A DNA stretch of 64,000 nucleotides from Rikenellaceae bacterium (GTDB lineage Bacteria > Bacteroidota > Bacteroidia > Bacteroidales > Rikenellaceae), in contig SUZI01000008.1 of assembly GCA_015060005.1 (NCBI GenBank), forward strand, positions 1-64,000, written 5' to 3'. Positions 19,320-26,641 of the stretch are shown here, piece after piece. A program made the position numbers and the translations under genes. Each line of letters begins with the position of its first letter. Position 1 is the stretch's first letter. Under the pieces are notes generated by a model. The model saw nothing but the letters and a program-made list of their open reading frames with translations. It was not told the origin of the DNA and did no database searches.

Positions 19320-19505
19320 TTAACGCTCCTCGAGGTCCTCGGCGGTGATGCACGTAACCTTACCATCACGCATAACAACCAACTCGCCATCCTCGCGTAT
19401 AACCTTCTCCTTAAGACGTTGTTGAGCCAACAAGATGCCGGCATCAATCTTCTCCTGCATCAATTCAATATCCTTTTCGCTCATATTTCTCTCTACATCT
19501 TGCAT
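19320..19505 (-). CDS. small partner protein of the zeta-toxin-like kinase
   Basis: A 61-residue charged protein, mostly helical at first (DIELMQEKIDAGILLAQQRLKEK) and then a short strand-rich end (GELVVMRDGKVTCITAEDL). It overlaps the 3' end of the zeta-like gene by 13 bases if it starts at 19505. There AGGA lies at good spacing before the ATG. A second ATG at 19484 (MSEKDIEL) would give 54 residues just after the kinase stop. Small proteins of this look often follow zeta-family genes in Bacteroidetes. It may be the antitoxin or a regulator, but that is inference from context only. Confidence 0.65.
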   Translation of the reverse strand: MQDVERNMSEKDIELMQEKIDAGILLAQQRLKEKVIREDGELVVMRDGKVTCITAEDLEER

Positions 19506-20062
19506 ATTTTCCTATATGATAACGGGTCAACGACCTCTCTTATTTCATCCTTAGTGCCATAAGCCACCTTACGCACTCCCTCGACAGAGCTATTATCGTA
19601 GATAACCCAATAGTCGCAGATAGGCGTATAGAGCGACGTGAGATAACGCAAACCACGATAGTAGCGGCGGCGGACAACCTCGGGCGGCACATTATGACCT
19701 CCCTCAGCCACGCGGTGGGCTACACGCTCAACAGCCTGGTCGGGCGTAGGCAACCAAAAGAACAACAGCGACACAAAGTAGCCTGCCTCCTGTGCCTGGC
19801 GGATAAGACGTGCGTAGTAACGTGTGGCGAGCGTAGTCTCAAAAGCGAAATCGGCATTGCTGGACATCAACACATCCATACGCTTACGCATCAGTCGTCC
19901 CGCCTCAATCGACACACTCTGAGGATTGAAGGGCGAAAGACCACGTGCTATCTCATCGGCGTTGACAAAATCGGTACACTCCAGCATCTCAGGCAGCACA
20001 GCATACGACGCAGTGGTCTTACCTGCACCATTACAACCTGCTATGATATAGAGTTTTGGCAT
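19493..20062 (-). CDS. zeta-toxin family kinase
   Basis: A 189-residue P-loop kinase of the zeta-toxin/PezT group: Walker A GCNGAGKTT (9-17), FVNADEIARGLSPF (the NAD-Ile block typical of the family) and FAFETTLATRYY (substrate block). Classical zeta toxins phosphorylate UDP-N-acetylglucosamine and stop wall synthesis. Many chromosomal members in Bacteroidetes are short like this one and not shown to be toxic. It starts at ATG 20062 and is followed by, and overlaps, a 61-residue gene. In the classic epsilon-zeta layout the antitoxin gene comes first. Confidence 0.85.
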   Translation of the reverse strand: MPKLYIIAGCNGAGKTTASYAVLPEMLECTDFVNADEIARGLSPFNPQSVSIEAGRLMRKRMDVLMSSNADFAFETTLATRYYARLIRQAQEAGYFVSLLFFWLPTPDQAVERVAHRVAEGGHNVPPEVVRRRYYRGLRYLTSLYTPICDYWVIYDNSSVEGVRKVAYGTKDEIREVVDPLSYRKICKM

Positions 20063-20211
20063 ACGGCTACAAATGTAAACTTTCGCAAAGTTAAGTAATT
20101 TTCGCTATTTTCCAAAATCAAGCCACTCTCATCGGGCATTTACACCGCACAACACAAAAATTAAGGCACTGATTTTGCTTGAGTCAAAAAGTAAATATTA
20201 AAAACCGTATT

Positions 20212-20865
20212 ATGGAAAATGTATCACCAAAGAAAATCTATCTCACTCCGCTGCCCTACAGCAAGAGTGCTCTGCAGCCTTATATCTCGGAGGAGACGCT
20301 GCATTACCACCACGACCTGCACCACGCAGCATACGTCAACCGTCTGGACGAACTTATCGAGGGAACACCCTTCGCTGCTATGTCGCTCTGCGACATCATT
20401 CGCCACTCGGATGGGGCAGTATTCAACAATGCGGCACAGGTATGGAACCACACATTCTACTTCTCGCAGCTCGCACCATCACCTAAAAGAGCACCCGAAG
20501 GAGTGCTTTTAGAGGCTATAAAGCAGGAGTTTGGCGGTGTGGAGGAGCTCGTACGCACGATGACAAGCCACGCCATGCAGCTCTTTGGCTCGGGATGGGT
20601 ATGGCTCTCGGCTAACAACAAGGGACAACTCTACATAGAGGCTCGCTCCAACGCCGGCACACCACTTGTCGACGACCTGCATCCGCTCATTGCAATAGAT
20701 GTGTGGGAACACGCCTACTACATAGACCACCGCAACGCCCGAGCCAAAGGCATAGAGGCTCTGTGGAAGGTCTTGGACTGGAGCGTGGCGGAGGCTCGCT
20801 ACTGCAAAGCACTCGACGAAAAGCGTTGCCGAGCCCGAGAGCAACGAGCCGAGAGCTGCCTTTAG
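20212..20865 (+). CDS. sodB: superoxide dismutase, Fe/Mn family
   Basis: Converts superoxide to oxygen and hydrogen peroxide in the cytoplasm. Metal ligands are visible: the His in ETLHYHHDLHH, the His in VWNHTFY, and the Asp and His in AIDVWEHAYYIDH. FNNAAQVWNHTFY carries the Gln placement typical of the iron form or of cambialistic enzymes. I start at ATG 20212 (MENVSPKK, 217 residues); the frame is open further upstream to a TTG at 20179. The C-terminus runs about 15 residues past the usual VAEARY end as a charged tail with two Cys. The gene converges on greA. Confidence 0.93.
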   Translation: MENVSPKKIYLTPLPYSKSALQPYISEETLHYHHDLHHAAYVNRLDELIEGTPFAAMSLCDIIRHSDGAVFNNAAQVWNHTFYFSQLAPSPKRAPEGVLLEAIKQEFGGVEELVRTMTSHAMQLFGSGWVWLSANNKGQLYIEARSNAGTPLVDDLHPLIAIDVWEHAYYIDHRNARAKGIEALWKVLDWSVAEARYCKALDEKRCRAREQRAESCL

Positions 20866-20880
20866 GTAGAGGCACAACAA

Positions 20881-20914
20881 AATGAGCCTATGCCTTCGGT
20901 CGCACAAGCTCATT
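20881..20914 (+). terminator. possible terminator after sodB
   Basis: AATGAGC (20881-20887) pairs with GCTCATT (20908-20914) around a long loop. There is no T run, so this is uncertain. Confidence 0.35.
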
Positions 20915-20940
20915 GGAATAAACAAAATATCTCCAACAGG

Positions 20941-20983
20941 ATATCTAATACTAAGCCCTTTGGGAGGGCTTAGTATTAGATAT
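20941..20983. terminator. perfect 19-base inverted repeat at the greA end
   Basis: ATATCTAATACTAAGCCCT (20941-20959) pairs perfectly with 20965-20983 around TTGGG. The right arm includes the greA stop codon. It probably terminates both convergent genes, although neither side has a long T run. Confidence 0.65.
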
Positions 20984-21452
20984 TGATATCGAGAATCTCA
21001 AATTTCAACACTCCCGCAGGCACTGTAACCTCGACAATCTCGCCCTTCTTCTTGCCGAGCAAAGCCTTTGCGATAGGAGTACCGATAGCGAGCTTACCCT
21101 CACGCAGGTTAGCCTCGTTCTCCGACACGATAGTATAGACAACCTCACGACCGTTGTTGTGGTTGAGCAACTTCACCTTACTGAGAATCTGCACCTTACT
21201 CTTGTCAATCTTTGACTCATCGATAACACGTGCGTTGGTCAGCGTCTGCTCCAGCTTAGCGATACGCATCTCCAACAAGCCCTGAGCCTCACGTGCTGCG
21301 TCATACTCCGCATTCTCCGACAAATCGCCCTTATCGCGAGCCTCGGCAATAGCTGCCGACGCTGCTGGTCGCTCTACCGAACGCAGGTGGTGGAGTTCAT
21401 CCTTGAGTTTCTGAAGGCCCTCAGCCGTCAGATAAATAATTTCACTTGCCAT
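20976..21452 (-). CDS. greA: transcription elongation factor GreA
   Basis: Stimulates RNA cleavage by backtracked RNA polymerase. 158 residues from ATG 21452 (MASEIIYLTAEGLQKLKDEL), matching the family start; the open frame extends upstream but without a likely start. The N-terminal coiled coil carries DLSENAEYDAAREAQ at its tip (the acidic residues needed for cleavage). The C-terminal FKBP-like half carries ISPIAKALLGKKKGE-type conservation (GTPIAKALLGKKKGEIVEV). Single gene converging on sodB. Confidence 0.96.
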   Translation of the reverse strand: MASEIIYLTAEGLQKLKDELHHLRSVERPAASAAIAEARDKGDLSENAEYDAAREAQGLLEMRIAKLEQTLTNARVIDESKIDKSKVQILSKVKLLNHNNGREVVYTIVSENEANLREGKLAIGTPIAKALLGKKKGEIVEVTVPAGVLKFEILDINI

Positions 21453-21624
21453 ATTTATAAGTCGTAAAAAAAGCCAGAATTCCAATCTTGAACGATGCCA
21501 GATCAGAATCCCGAAATATTAATTATCACATTTGCAGTAGCAAAGGTAGCTATATTTTTTGACTTTCCAAAAATAAAATGAAAAATCAAAAGATATAGTA
21601 CCTATCTGCCTATCGTGATGCCAC

Positions 21625-22641
21625 TTAACGAGGCAACTCCACCTGATATACCAGGTGCTGAAGCTCTCGCAGCAGGTTACGCTTCTTCTCCTTTGGAGAG
21701 TATACATAGCAGTCGATGGTTACCACCTCGCGTGTAGCGGTGTTGACCGTCGTAAAGCTGATGAAAGGGCCTCCCATAAAGTAGTTTGCCACCTCCCACA
21801 ATCCGCACATCTCAATCCAGGGCTGCTCACCCAAGCGGTAGGCACGGTATGCAGGGGTATAAGGGATATATTTTTCGCCCGTCTCATCGGGTATCTGCTC
21901 AACGGTAATCATATAAGAGCCATCGACAGGACCCGGTATGTTGGCTGCATACTTGTTACGTGCCGCCACCAAAGCCTCGACGCTGAGCGACTCAGCACCT
22001 GTGTATGGGTATTTGTAGATGAAGAAGCCCTGACTCGAGGTGGTGTACTCCTTCGATATCCACACCATATCCTCGCTCTGGCTACGCAAACCGAAGTTCT
22101 GCTCGAGGTGGAGCTTAAAGCCAAACTTCTCCTCAACGAGCTGCTCCAAAGCCACAGCCGAGTGCTCTGCAGCACGCTTCACATGACGCTCACGCTCACC
22201 CTTCTCCAACACCTGATAAATCAGGTCGCGGTTGTCGCTCACGTAGCGGGCAACAGAGGCTTGGTTTGGACCCTGGATAGCGATATAGGTCTGTCCCTTG
22301 ATATTCTTATCCTGCTGCACGTAGATACCCGACTTCTCCAACTCGGGGGCTACGTTGACAGTGATAATATTGCGATGCAGACGTGTGTAGTCGGCAAAGT
22401 TAGCTGGAAGGATTCTCAGCACATCATACTGCGGCTCATAGGTGAAGAGCTCCTGCACAGGGGCTGCAAGCACCGACTGAAGGGTGTCGCCTATCTCACC
22501 CTGCCACTCGGGCTGGTCGCAGACCACCAACACCTCATAAGGTTGTCCCTGCACCGAGGTCTCGATATTCATCACCTCGCAACCAACCACCGTTACTCCT
22601 ACAACGAGGAGTGATGCGATATTAAGTAAAAAACGTCTCAT
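21625..22641 (-). CDS. DUF4837 family lipoprotein
   Basis: A 338-residue putative lipoprotein: the signal sequence MRRFLLNIASLLVVGVTVVGC ends in a lipobox (VVGC, Cys21). The mature protein shows the DUF4837 pattern: GQPYEVLVVCDQPEW near the start, LQSVLAAPVQELPQ-like text, NIITVNVAPE, and a C-terminal GLWEVANYFMGGPFISFTTVN block. It is conserved in Bacteroidetes and its function is unknown. It has its own promoter (22673-22704), divergent from the deacetylase gene. A 319-codon open frame on the opposite strand is a shadow. Confidence 0.88.
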   Translation of the reverse strand: MRRFLLNIASLLVVGVTVVGCEVMNIETSVQGQPYEVLVVCDQPEWQGEIGDTLQSVLAAPVQELFTYEPQYDVLRILPANFADYTRLHRNIITVNVAPELEKSGIYVQQDKNIKGQTYIAIQGPNQASVARYVSDNRDLIYQVLEKGERERHVKRAAEHSAVALEQLVEEKFGFKLHLEQNFGLRSQSEDMVWISKEYTTSSQGFFIYKYPYTGAESLSVEALVAARNKYAANIPGPVDGSYMITVEQIPDETGEKYIPYTPAYRAYRLGEQPWIEMCGLWEVANYFMGGPFISFTTVNTATREVVTIDCYVYSPKEKKRNLLRELQHLVYQVELPR

Positions 22642-22672
22642 AATATGCTCTGTTTATAGTTTTCACCGTAGA

Positions 22673-22704
22673 CAAAGGTAGGCAAAATTTCAGTTTACAC
22701 AAAA
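22673..22704 (-). promoter_or_regulatory. promoter of the DUF4837 gene
   Basis: Minus strand TACCTTTG (22673-22680) with a TTTTG -33 box (22700-22704), 19-base spacer. Its upstream end lies close to the divergent deacetylase promoter. Confidence 0.75.
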
Positions 22705-22710
22705 TATATA

Positions 22711-22740
22711 CCTATTTCCGCAAAAAAAGCATTACATTTG
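22711..22740 (+). promoter_or_regulatory. promoter of the deacetylase-ubiX pair
   Basis: TACATTTG at 22733-22740 fits the -7 box, 34 bases before the ATG. The -33 region (TATTTCC near 22713) is weak. Confidence 0.6.
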
Positions 22741-22774
22741 CCAAGTATTTGGGATAATACCACTTTTTAGGAGT

Positions 22775-23383
22775 ATGAAAATCAATCCTGGACGACTTAT
22801 TCGACATATCTTTCCCGATATGATTTGGGAGATTGATGACCGCGACGGAGTGTTTCTTACATTCGACGACGGTCCGACGCCGGGTATCACGGAGTGGATT
22901 CTTGCCACGCTCAAGCAGTATGACGCCAAGGCGACTTTCTTCGTGCTGGGTAAGAATGTCGAGCTCTACCCCGACCTCTATCAGAAGATTCTCGATGCAG
23001 GTCATAAGATTGGCAACCACACCTACTCCCACCAGAAGGGATGGCGTATGTCGCTCGAGAGCTATGTCGAGGATGTCGATTTCGCCGACACTTTGCTCCA
23101 CACTGACCTTTTCCGCCCACCATACGCACAGGTTACGCCTACACAGATGCGAGTCTTGGGACAGCGATACAAGATTATTATGTGGAATATCCTCTCGCGT
23201 GATTACGCACGAACAGTCTCGCCCACACAGTGCTACAAGGGTGTCGTCAAGCACCTTGCACCCGGAGCTATAATCGCCTTTCACGATAGCGAGAAGTCGT
23301 TCCGCAATATGAGCTACGCTCTGCCACGTGTCTTGGAGCGAGTGAAGGAGTTAGGACTCAGATGTAAGATTATAGAGCTATAA
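22775..23383 (+). CDS. polysaccharide deacetylase (NodB-type)
   Basis: Carbohydrate esterase family 4-like enzyme that removes N-acetyl groups from a glycan. The NodB motifs are intact in 202 residues: FDDGP (30-34, catalytic Asp31 and metal Asp32), HTYSH (82-86, two metal His), RPPY (114-117) and IIAFHDS near the C-terminus. No signal peptide is evident, which is odd for a peptidoglycan deacetylase. It may act on a cytoplasmic or membrane-linked precursor, or the start may be misplaced. It ends one base before the ubiX ATG, so the two are co-transcribed, though no functional link is obvious. Confidence 0.9.
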   Translation: MKINPGRLIRHIFPDMIWEIDDRDGVFLTFDDGPTPGITEWILATLKQYDAKATFFVLGKNVELYPDLYQKILDAGHKIGNHTYSHQKGWRMSLESYVEDVDFADTLLHTDLFRPPYAQVTPTQMRVLGQRYKIIMWNILSRDYARTVSPTQCYKGVVKHLAPGAIIAFHDSEKSFRNMSYALPRVLERVKELGLRCKIIEL

Positions 23384-23384
23384 T

Positions 23385-23936
23385 ATGAAGGTCATCGTCG
23401 CCATAACAGGTGCCAGCGGAGCTATCTACGCCCGCCATACTCTGGAGCAGCTCATAGCCAGCTCCGAGGTGGAACGTATTGCACTTATCGTAAGCGAGCA
23501 GGCTCAGCAGGTCATACCTTTCGAGGGCATCACACTCCCCGACTCCGAGAAAATCATCCGCTACGACAATCGCGATATGTTCTCGGCGGTAGCCAGCGGC
23601 TCGGCATCGTGGGATGCTATGGTCATCGTTCCTGCCTCGATGGGAACTGTCGGCAGAGTGGCTTCGGGGGTATCTCTCTCGCTCATAGAGCGTGCGGCAG
23701 ATGTCGTACTCAAGGAGCGTCGGCGATTAGTGGTTGTGGTACGTGAAACACCCTACTCGCTCATCCATCTGCGTAATATGACTACGCTGACCGAGGCTGG
23801 AGCTATCATCCTCCCCGCTTCGCCTTCGTTCTACTCTCTCCCCACGACAATCGACGAGGCGGTGCAGACTGTTGTGGAGCGTATTATCTCGCATATAGGC
23901 ATCGCAGCCCCACATTTCGAGTTCGACGGAAAATAA
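23385..23936 (+). CDS. ubiX: flavin prenyltransferase UbiX
   Basis: Makes prenylated FMN, the cofactor of UbiD-type decarboxylases. 183 residues, family length, with ITGASGAIYA (FMN phosphate site), VASGSASWDAMVIVPASMGT, and VVVRETPYSLIHLRNM. It begins at an ATG one base past the deacetylase stop. No UbiD partner is in the window. Confidence 0.93.
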   Translation: MKVIVAITGASGAIYARHTLEQLIASSEVERIALIVSEQAQQVIPFEGITLPDSEKIIRYDNRDMFSAVASGSASWDAMVIVPASMGTVGRVASGVSLSLIERAADVVLKERRRLVVVVRETPYSLIHLRNMTTLTEAGAIILPASPSFYSLPTTIDEAVQTVVERIISHIGIAAPHFEFDGK

Positions 23937-23960
23937 AAAACGGTCTCCGCGGAGACCGTT
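23933..23960 (-). terminator. terminator of the lipoprotein cluster
   Basis: The 22-base perfect palindrome 23939-23960 (half AACGGTCTCCG), followed on the minus strand by a T-rich run (23933-23940). It ends the minus-strand gene at 23983 and may also stop ubiX. Confidence 0.75.
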
Positions 23961-23982
23961 GATGCTTATCAATAAGGTGGCA

Positions 23983-24522
23983 CTACTTATATATCTTTAT
24001 ATAGGACCCCTCTATCTCTTCCCCATTATGGTATAGGTGGCGAGTAATTTGAAGTTCCGATTTATCGTGTTGCACACTATTTGAGAATGTGAATACATCC
24101 TTACTTCCATCACCCCATTCCAAGATTACCTCCTCGGAGTCAAAATTGTCAGAACCATCCCATTCTCCCAAAACCAAAACATTCTCAACATTGCCAACAT
24201 CTTCTGCGTATAGATTGTAGGCAATCGGATATGGTAAAATCTGAAAAGGGTAAAACGTTGGCATATAGTAGCGAGTAACCATCACAGACTCGCCATCTTC
24301 CAAAAGGTAACACTCATTATTATACCAGAGTTTAAGCCCTTGTAACACATCGGAATCTTTCTTATCGGTAATCAAATCATTACCATTCTCATCCAAAACA
24401 AGAATCCTAAACTCAATGGGTGATATATCCCATATTACATAATCTTCCCAGCCGACAACTTCATCCTCGTCGCACGCGAAAAATGCCAACAGCATTATTG
24501 TCGCAAAAAGTAAACGTTTCAT
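23983..24522 (-). CDS. tandem lipoprotein 1 (unknown function)
   Basis: A 179-residue putative lipoprotein. The signal MKRLLFATIMLLAFFAC is almost identical, in DNA and protein, to those of the next two genes upstream. The lipobox is AFFAC with Cys17, followed by acidic residues, as in surface-exposed Bacteroidetes lipoproteins. The mature part is unrelated by eye to the other two and rich in Asp, Glu, Tyr and Trp. It lies 18 bases after the 24541 gene, so the two are probably co-transcribed. Function unknown. Confidence 0.75.
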   Translation of the reverse strand: MKRLLFATIMLLAFFACDEDEVVGWEDYVIWDISPIEFRILVLDENGNDLITDKKDSDVLQGLKLWYNNECYLLEDGESVMVTRYYMPTFYPFQILPYPIAYNLYAEDVGNVENVLVLGEWDGSDNFDSEEVILEWGDGSKDVFTFSNSVQHDKSELQITRHLYHNGEEIEGSYIKIYK

Positions 24523-24540
24523 AACTTAAGTATATTAAAT

Positions 24541-25002
24541 TTACCTAATATACATAGAGAATCCCGAAGGAACTATGGATATTGTCTTTTTCTTATTATT
24601 TTGAATTTCATAGAAGAAGATAGTAATATCATCACAATCAATATTTGCATCAAGAGTTATCGTATATTGACGTTGATTATGGATATCCAAACGGCAACCA
24701 AAACCTTCGTAATACTCTTGCAATAGAGATTCATCAAAACATCCATCATTTTTATCTACAGGATACCATTTTATGCGTTCAGTAGCTCCATCAGGATAAA
24801 GCTCATTTCCTCTGTAATACGTTTTCCTTATTCCCTGAGGGACACAATCACAATTACCAACTATTGTAAATGTTTTACCCTCTTCTCTCGTGATTGTTAT
24901 ATGACGTGGCTCAAATAAAACAAATTTATCACCAACAATATCCTTATCATCGCACGCAAAAAATGCCAACAGCATGATTGTCGCAAAAAGTAAACGTCTC
25001 AT
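24541..25002 (-). CDS. tandem lipoprotein 2 (unknown function)
   Basis: A 153-residue putative lipoprotein with signal MRRLLFATIMLLAFFAC (lipobox Cys17). The mature part shares with the 25212 gene a strand pattern REEGKTFTI and a C-terminal block (about residues 95-135) around GCFDESLLQE, GCRLDIHNQRQYTITLDAN and a final FYEI segment, so the two are paralogues by duplication. A short Cys-containing segment (CDCVPQGI) is also shared in part (LDCVPTGI). Probably a small beta-sandwich on the outer membrane. Function unknown. Confidence 0.75.
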   Translation of the reverse strand: MRRLLFATIMLLAFFACDDKDIVGDKFVLFEPRHITITREEGKTFTIVGNCDCVPQGIRKTYYRGNELYPDGATERIKWYPVDKNDGCFDESLLQEYYEGFGCRLDIHNQRQYTITLDANIDCDDITIFFYEIQNNKKKTISIVPSGFSMYIR

Positions 25003-25211
25003 AGTAACTATATTTTAGATTGCAAACTCATATTCATTACAACGGGCATATCCGTCTTAAATTTATTATTCTACTGGAACAATATCGTGAATTACCTCTA
25101 TATCAACTGGATGCAAAAATGTGTAATAGTATGTATATCTGTATACGTGATAACGATATTCATCTATTACCCAAGCGTGTCCTTTGCCTGAACACGCCTA
25201 CATTATCACTA

Positions 25212-25649
25212 TCACTTGATATTGATTGTATGCCACGATGGATATCCTCGTAAAAGTTTATCCTCGGTATTAAGTATTTCGTGGAAACATATCTCTACTC
25301 TATCGTATTCAACATTAGCATCAAGTGTTATTGTATATTGACGCTGATTATGAATATCCAGACGGCAACCATAGCCCTCATATGACTCTTGTAATAGAGA
25401 TTCATCAAAACACCCGTTATTTTCCTTACCAGGGTAACATTTCACCATATCATAATCTCCATTGGAACAGACCAAATGTATCCCTGTCGGCACACAATCC
25501 AATGTACTATTGATTGTTATTGAGCCGCCCTCCTCTCTTACAAAAGCACTCTCTTCCTGCTCAAATGTTACAAACACATTAGAATCACTCTCTTTATCGC
25601 ACGCGATAAATGCCAACAGCATTATTGTCGCAAAAAGTAAACGTCTCAT
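25212..25649 (-). CDS. tandem lipoprotein 3 (unknown function)
   Basis: A 145-residue putative lipoprotein from ATG 25649 (MRRLLFATIMLLAFIAC, Cys17); a longer in-frame start would add 24 residues ahead of the signal and is unlikely. It is a paralogue of the 24541 gene, sharing the C-terminal block around GCRLDIHNQRQYTITLDAN. About 209 bases without a gene separate it from that paralogue. That gap contains an imperfect GCGTGT/ACACGC hairpin and no leader-like sequence. Function unknown. Confidence 0.75.
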   Translation of the reverse strand: MRRLLFATIMLLAFIACDKESDSNVFVTFEQEESAFVREEGGSITINSTLDCVPTGIHLVCSNGDYDMVKCYPGKENNGCFDESLLQESYEGYGCRLDIHNQRQYTITLDANVEYDRVEICFHEILNTEDKLLRGYPSWHTINIK

Positions 25650-25803
25650 AGTAATAAATTTTATGTTTGTGAATAATATGTTTTTCGTTTGCAAGTTACG
25701 ACAACAAAAGATAATTTGCAAGAAAAATGCCCGAAAAAATAACCTTTAAGCGATAAAAAATATTTTCACTACCCTATATAGTATAAAAATCAGCAACTAA
25801 ACA

Positions 25804-25833
25804 TTTGATTTCCATACTTTTTTTGTATCTTTG
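25804..25833 (+). promoter_or_regulatory. promoter of efp
   Basis: TTTG (25804-25807) and TATCTTTG (25826-25833) with an 18-base spacer, 35 bases before the efp ATG. Confidence 0.75.
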
Positions 25834-25868
25834 CACCCGCGAAAAATTTATAACAAAATTATACAGCT

Positions 25869-26441
25869 ATGACAATTACAGCATCAGACATTAAGATTGG
25901 TATGTGTATCGAGATGGACGGCAAGACTTTTATTGTTGTCGATTTCCAGCACTGCAAGCCCGGTAAGGGTCCAGCTTTCGTTCGTTCGAAGCTCAAGAAT
26001 TTGGAGAATGGTTACGTTTTGGAGAAGACTTTCTCTTCAGTAAGCCAGAAGTTGGAGCAGGTACGCGTTGAGCGTCGTCCTTATCAGTTCACCTACGAGG
26101 ATGACCTCGGTGCACACTTTATGCACACAGAGACCTTCGAGGAGATTAACATCGAGAAGACTCTTATCAACAACTACGACCTGATGGCAGACGGTCAGAT
26201 TGTAGAGGTTATGTTCCACACCGAGAAGGAGACAGTGCTCTCAGCTGAGCTTCCTCCAATCGTAGATATGGAGGTCGTTTACACCGAGCCAGGTATCAAG
26301 GGCGATACAGCTTCTACTAACTCATTGAAGCCTGCAACAGTAAACACAGGTGCTACAATCAAGGTACCTTTGTTCATCAACACAGGCGACAAGATTCGTG
26401 TTGATACCCGCACTCGCGAGTACTACGAGCGTATCCGCTAA
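25869..26441 (+). CDS. efp: elongation factor P
   Basis: Relieves ribosome stalling at proline stretches. 190 residues in the usual three-domain beta arrangement. The tip loop reads CKPGKGPAF with K33 at the position that some bacteria modify. I see no EpmA/EpmB or other modification genes in this window. The C-terminal DTRTREYYERIR is the family ending. Single gene with its own promoter and terminator. Confidence 0.97.
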   Translation: MTITASDIKIGMCIEMDGKTFIVVDFQHCKPGKGPAFVRSKLKNLENGYVLEKTFSSVSQKLEQVRVERRPYQFTYEDDLGAHFMHTETFEEINIEKTLINNYDLMADGQIVEVMFHTEKETVLSAELPPIVDMEVVYTEPGIKGDTASTNSLKPATVNTGATIKVPLFINTGDKIRVDTRTREYYERIR

Positions 26442-26464
26442 GCACAGAGTTTCGATAGCAAGAC

Positions 26465-26494
26465 AAAAGACCATCCTTCGGGGTGGTCTTTTTG
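26465..26494 (+). terminator. terminator after efp
   Basis: AAAAGACCATCC pairs with GGGTGGTCTTTT around a TTCG tetraloop, followed by Ts. Confidence 0.85.
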
Positions 26495-26572
26495 CGTTAA
26501 ATATATCCCAACAAATAGTGATTTAGAGCACCATACATATCATCATTAGTAGTGAAATTTCATTTGTGGTGC

Positions 26573-26601
26573 TTGCAAAAACGGAAAAACAATTACTTTT
26601 G
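26573..26601 (+). promoter_or_regulatory. promoter of the TonB-dependent receptor
   Basis: TTG (26573-26575) and TACTTTTG (26594-26601) with an 18-base spacer. It places the transcription start downstream of the upstream in-frame ATG at 26552, which supports the start at 26642. Confidence 0.65.
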
Positions 26602-26641
26602 CCACCGCTTTTCGACAGATAATTATAATAAAAAAGTATAT

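Noticed and set aside
21655..22614. 319-codon open frame on the plus strand
   Set aside because: It is fully antisense to the DUF4837 lipoprotein gene, which has a signal peptide, promoter and family motifs. The antisense product has no recognisable features.
26552..26641. Longer N-terminus for the TonB-dependent receptor
   Set aside because: The extra 30 codons contain the promoter boxes and precede a normal signal peptide at 26642.
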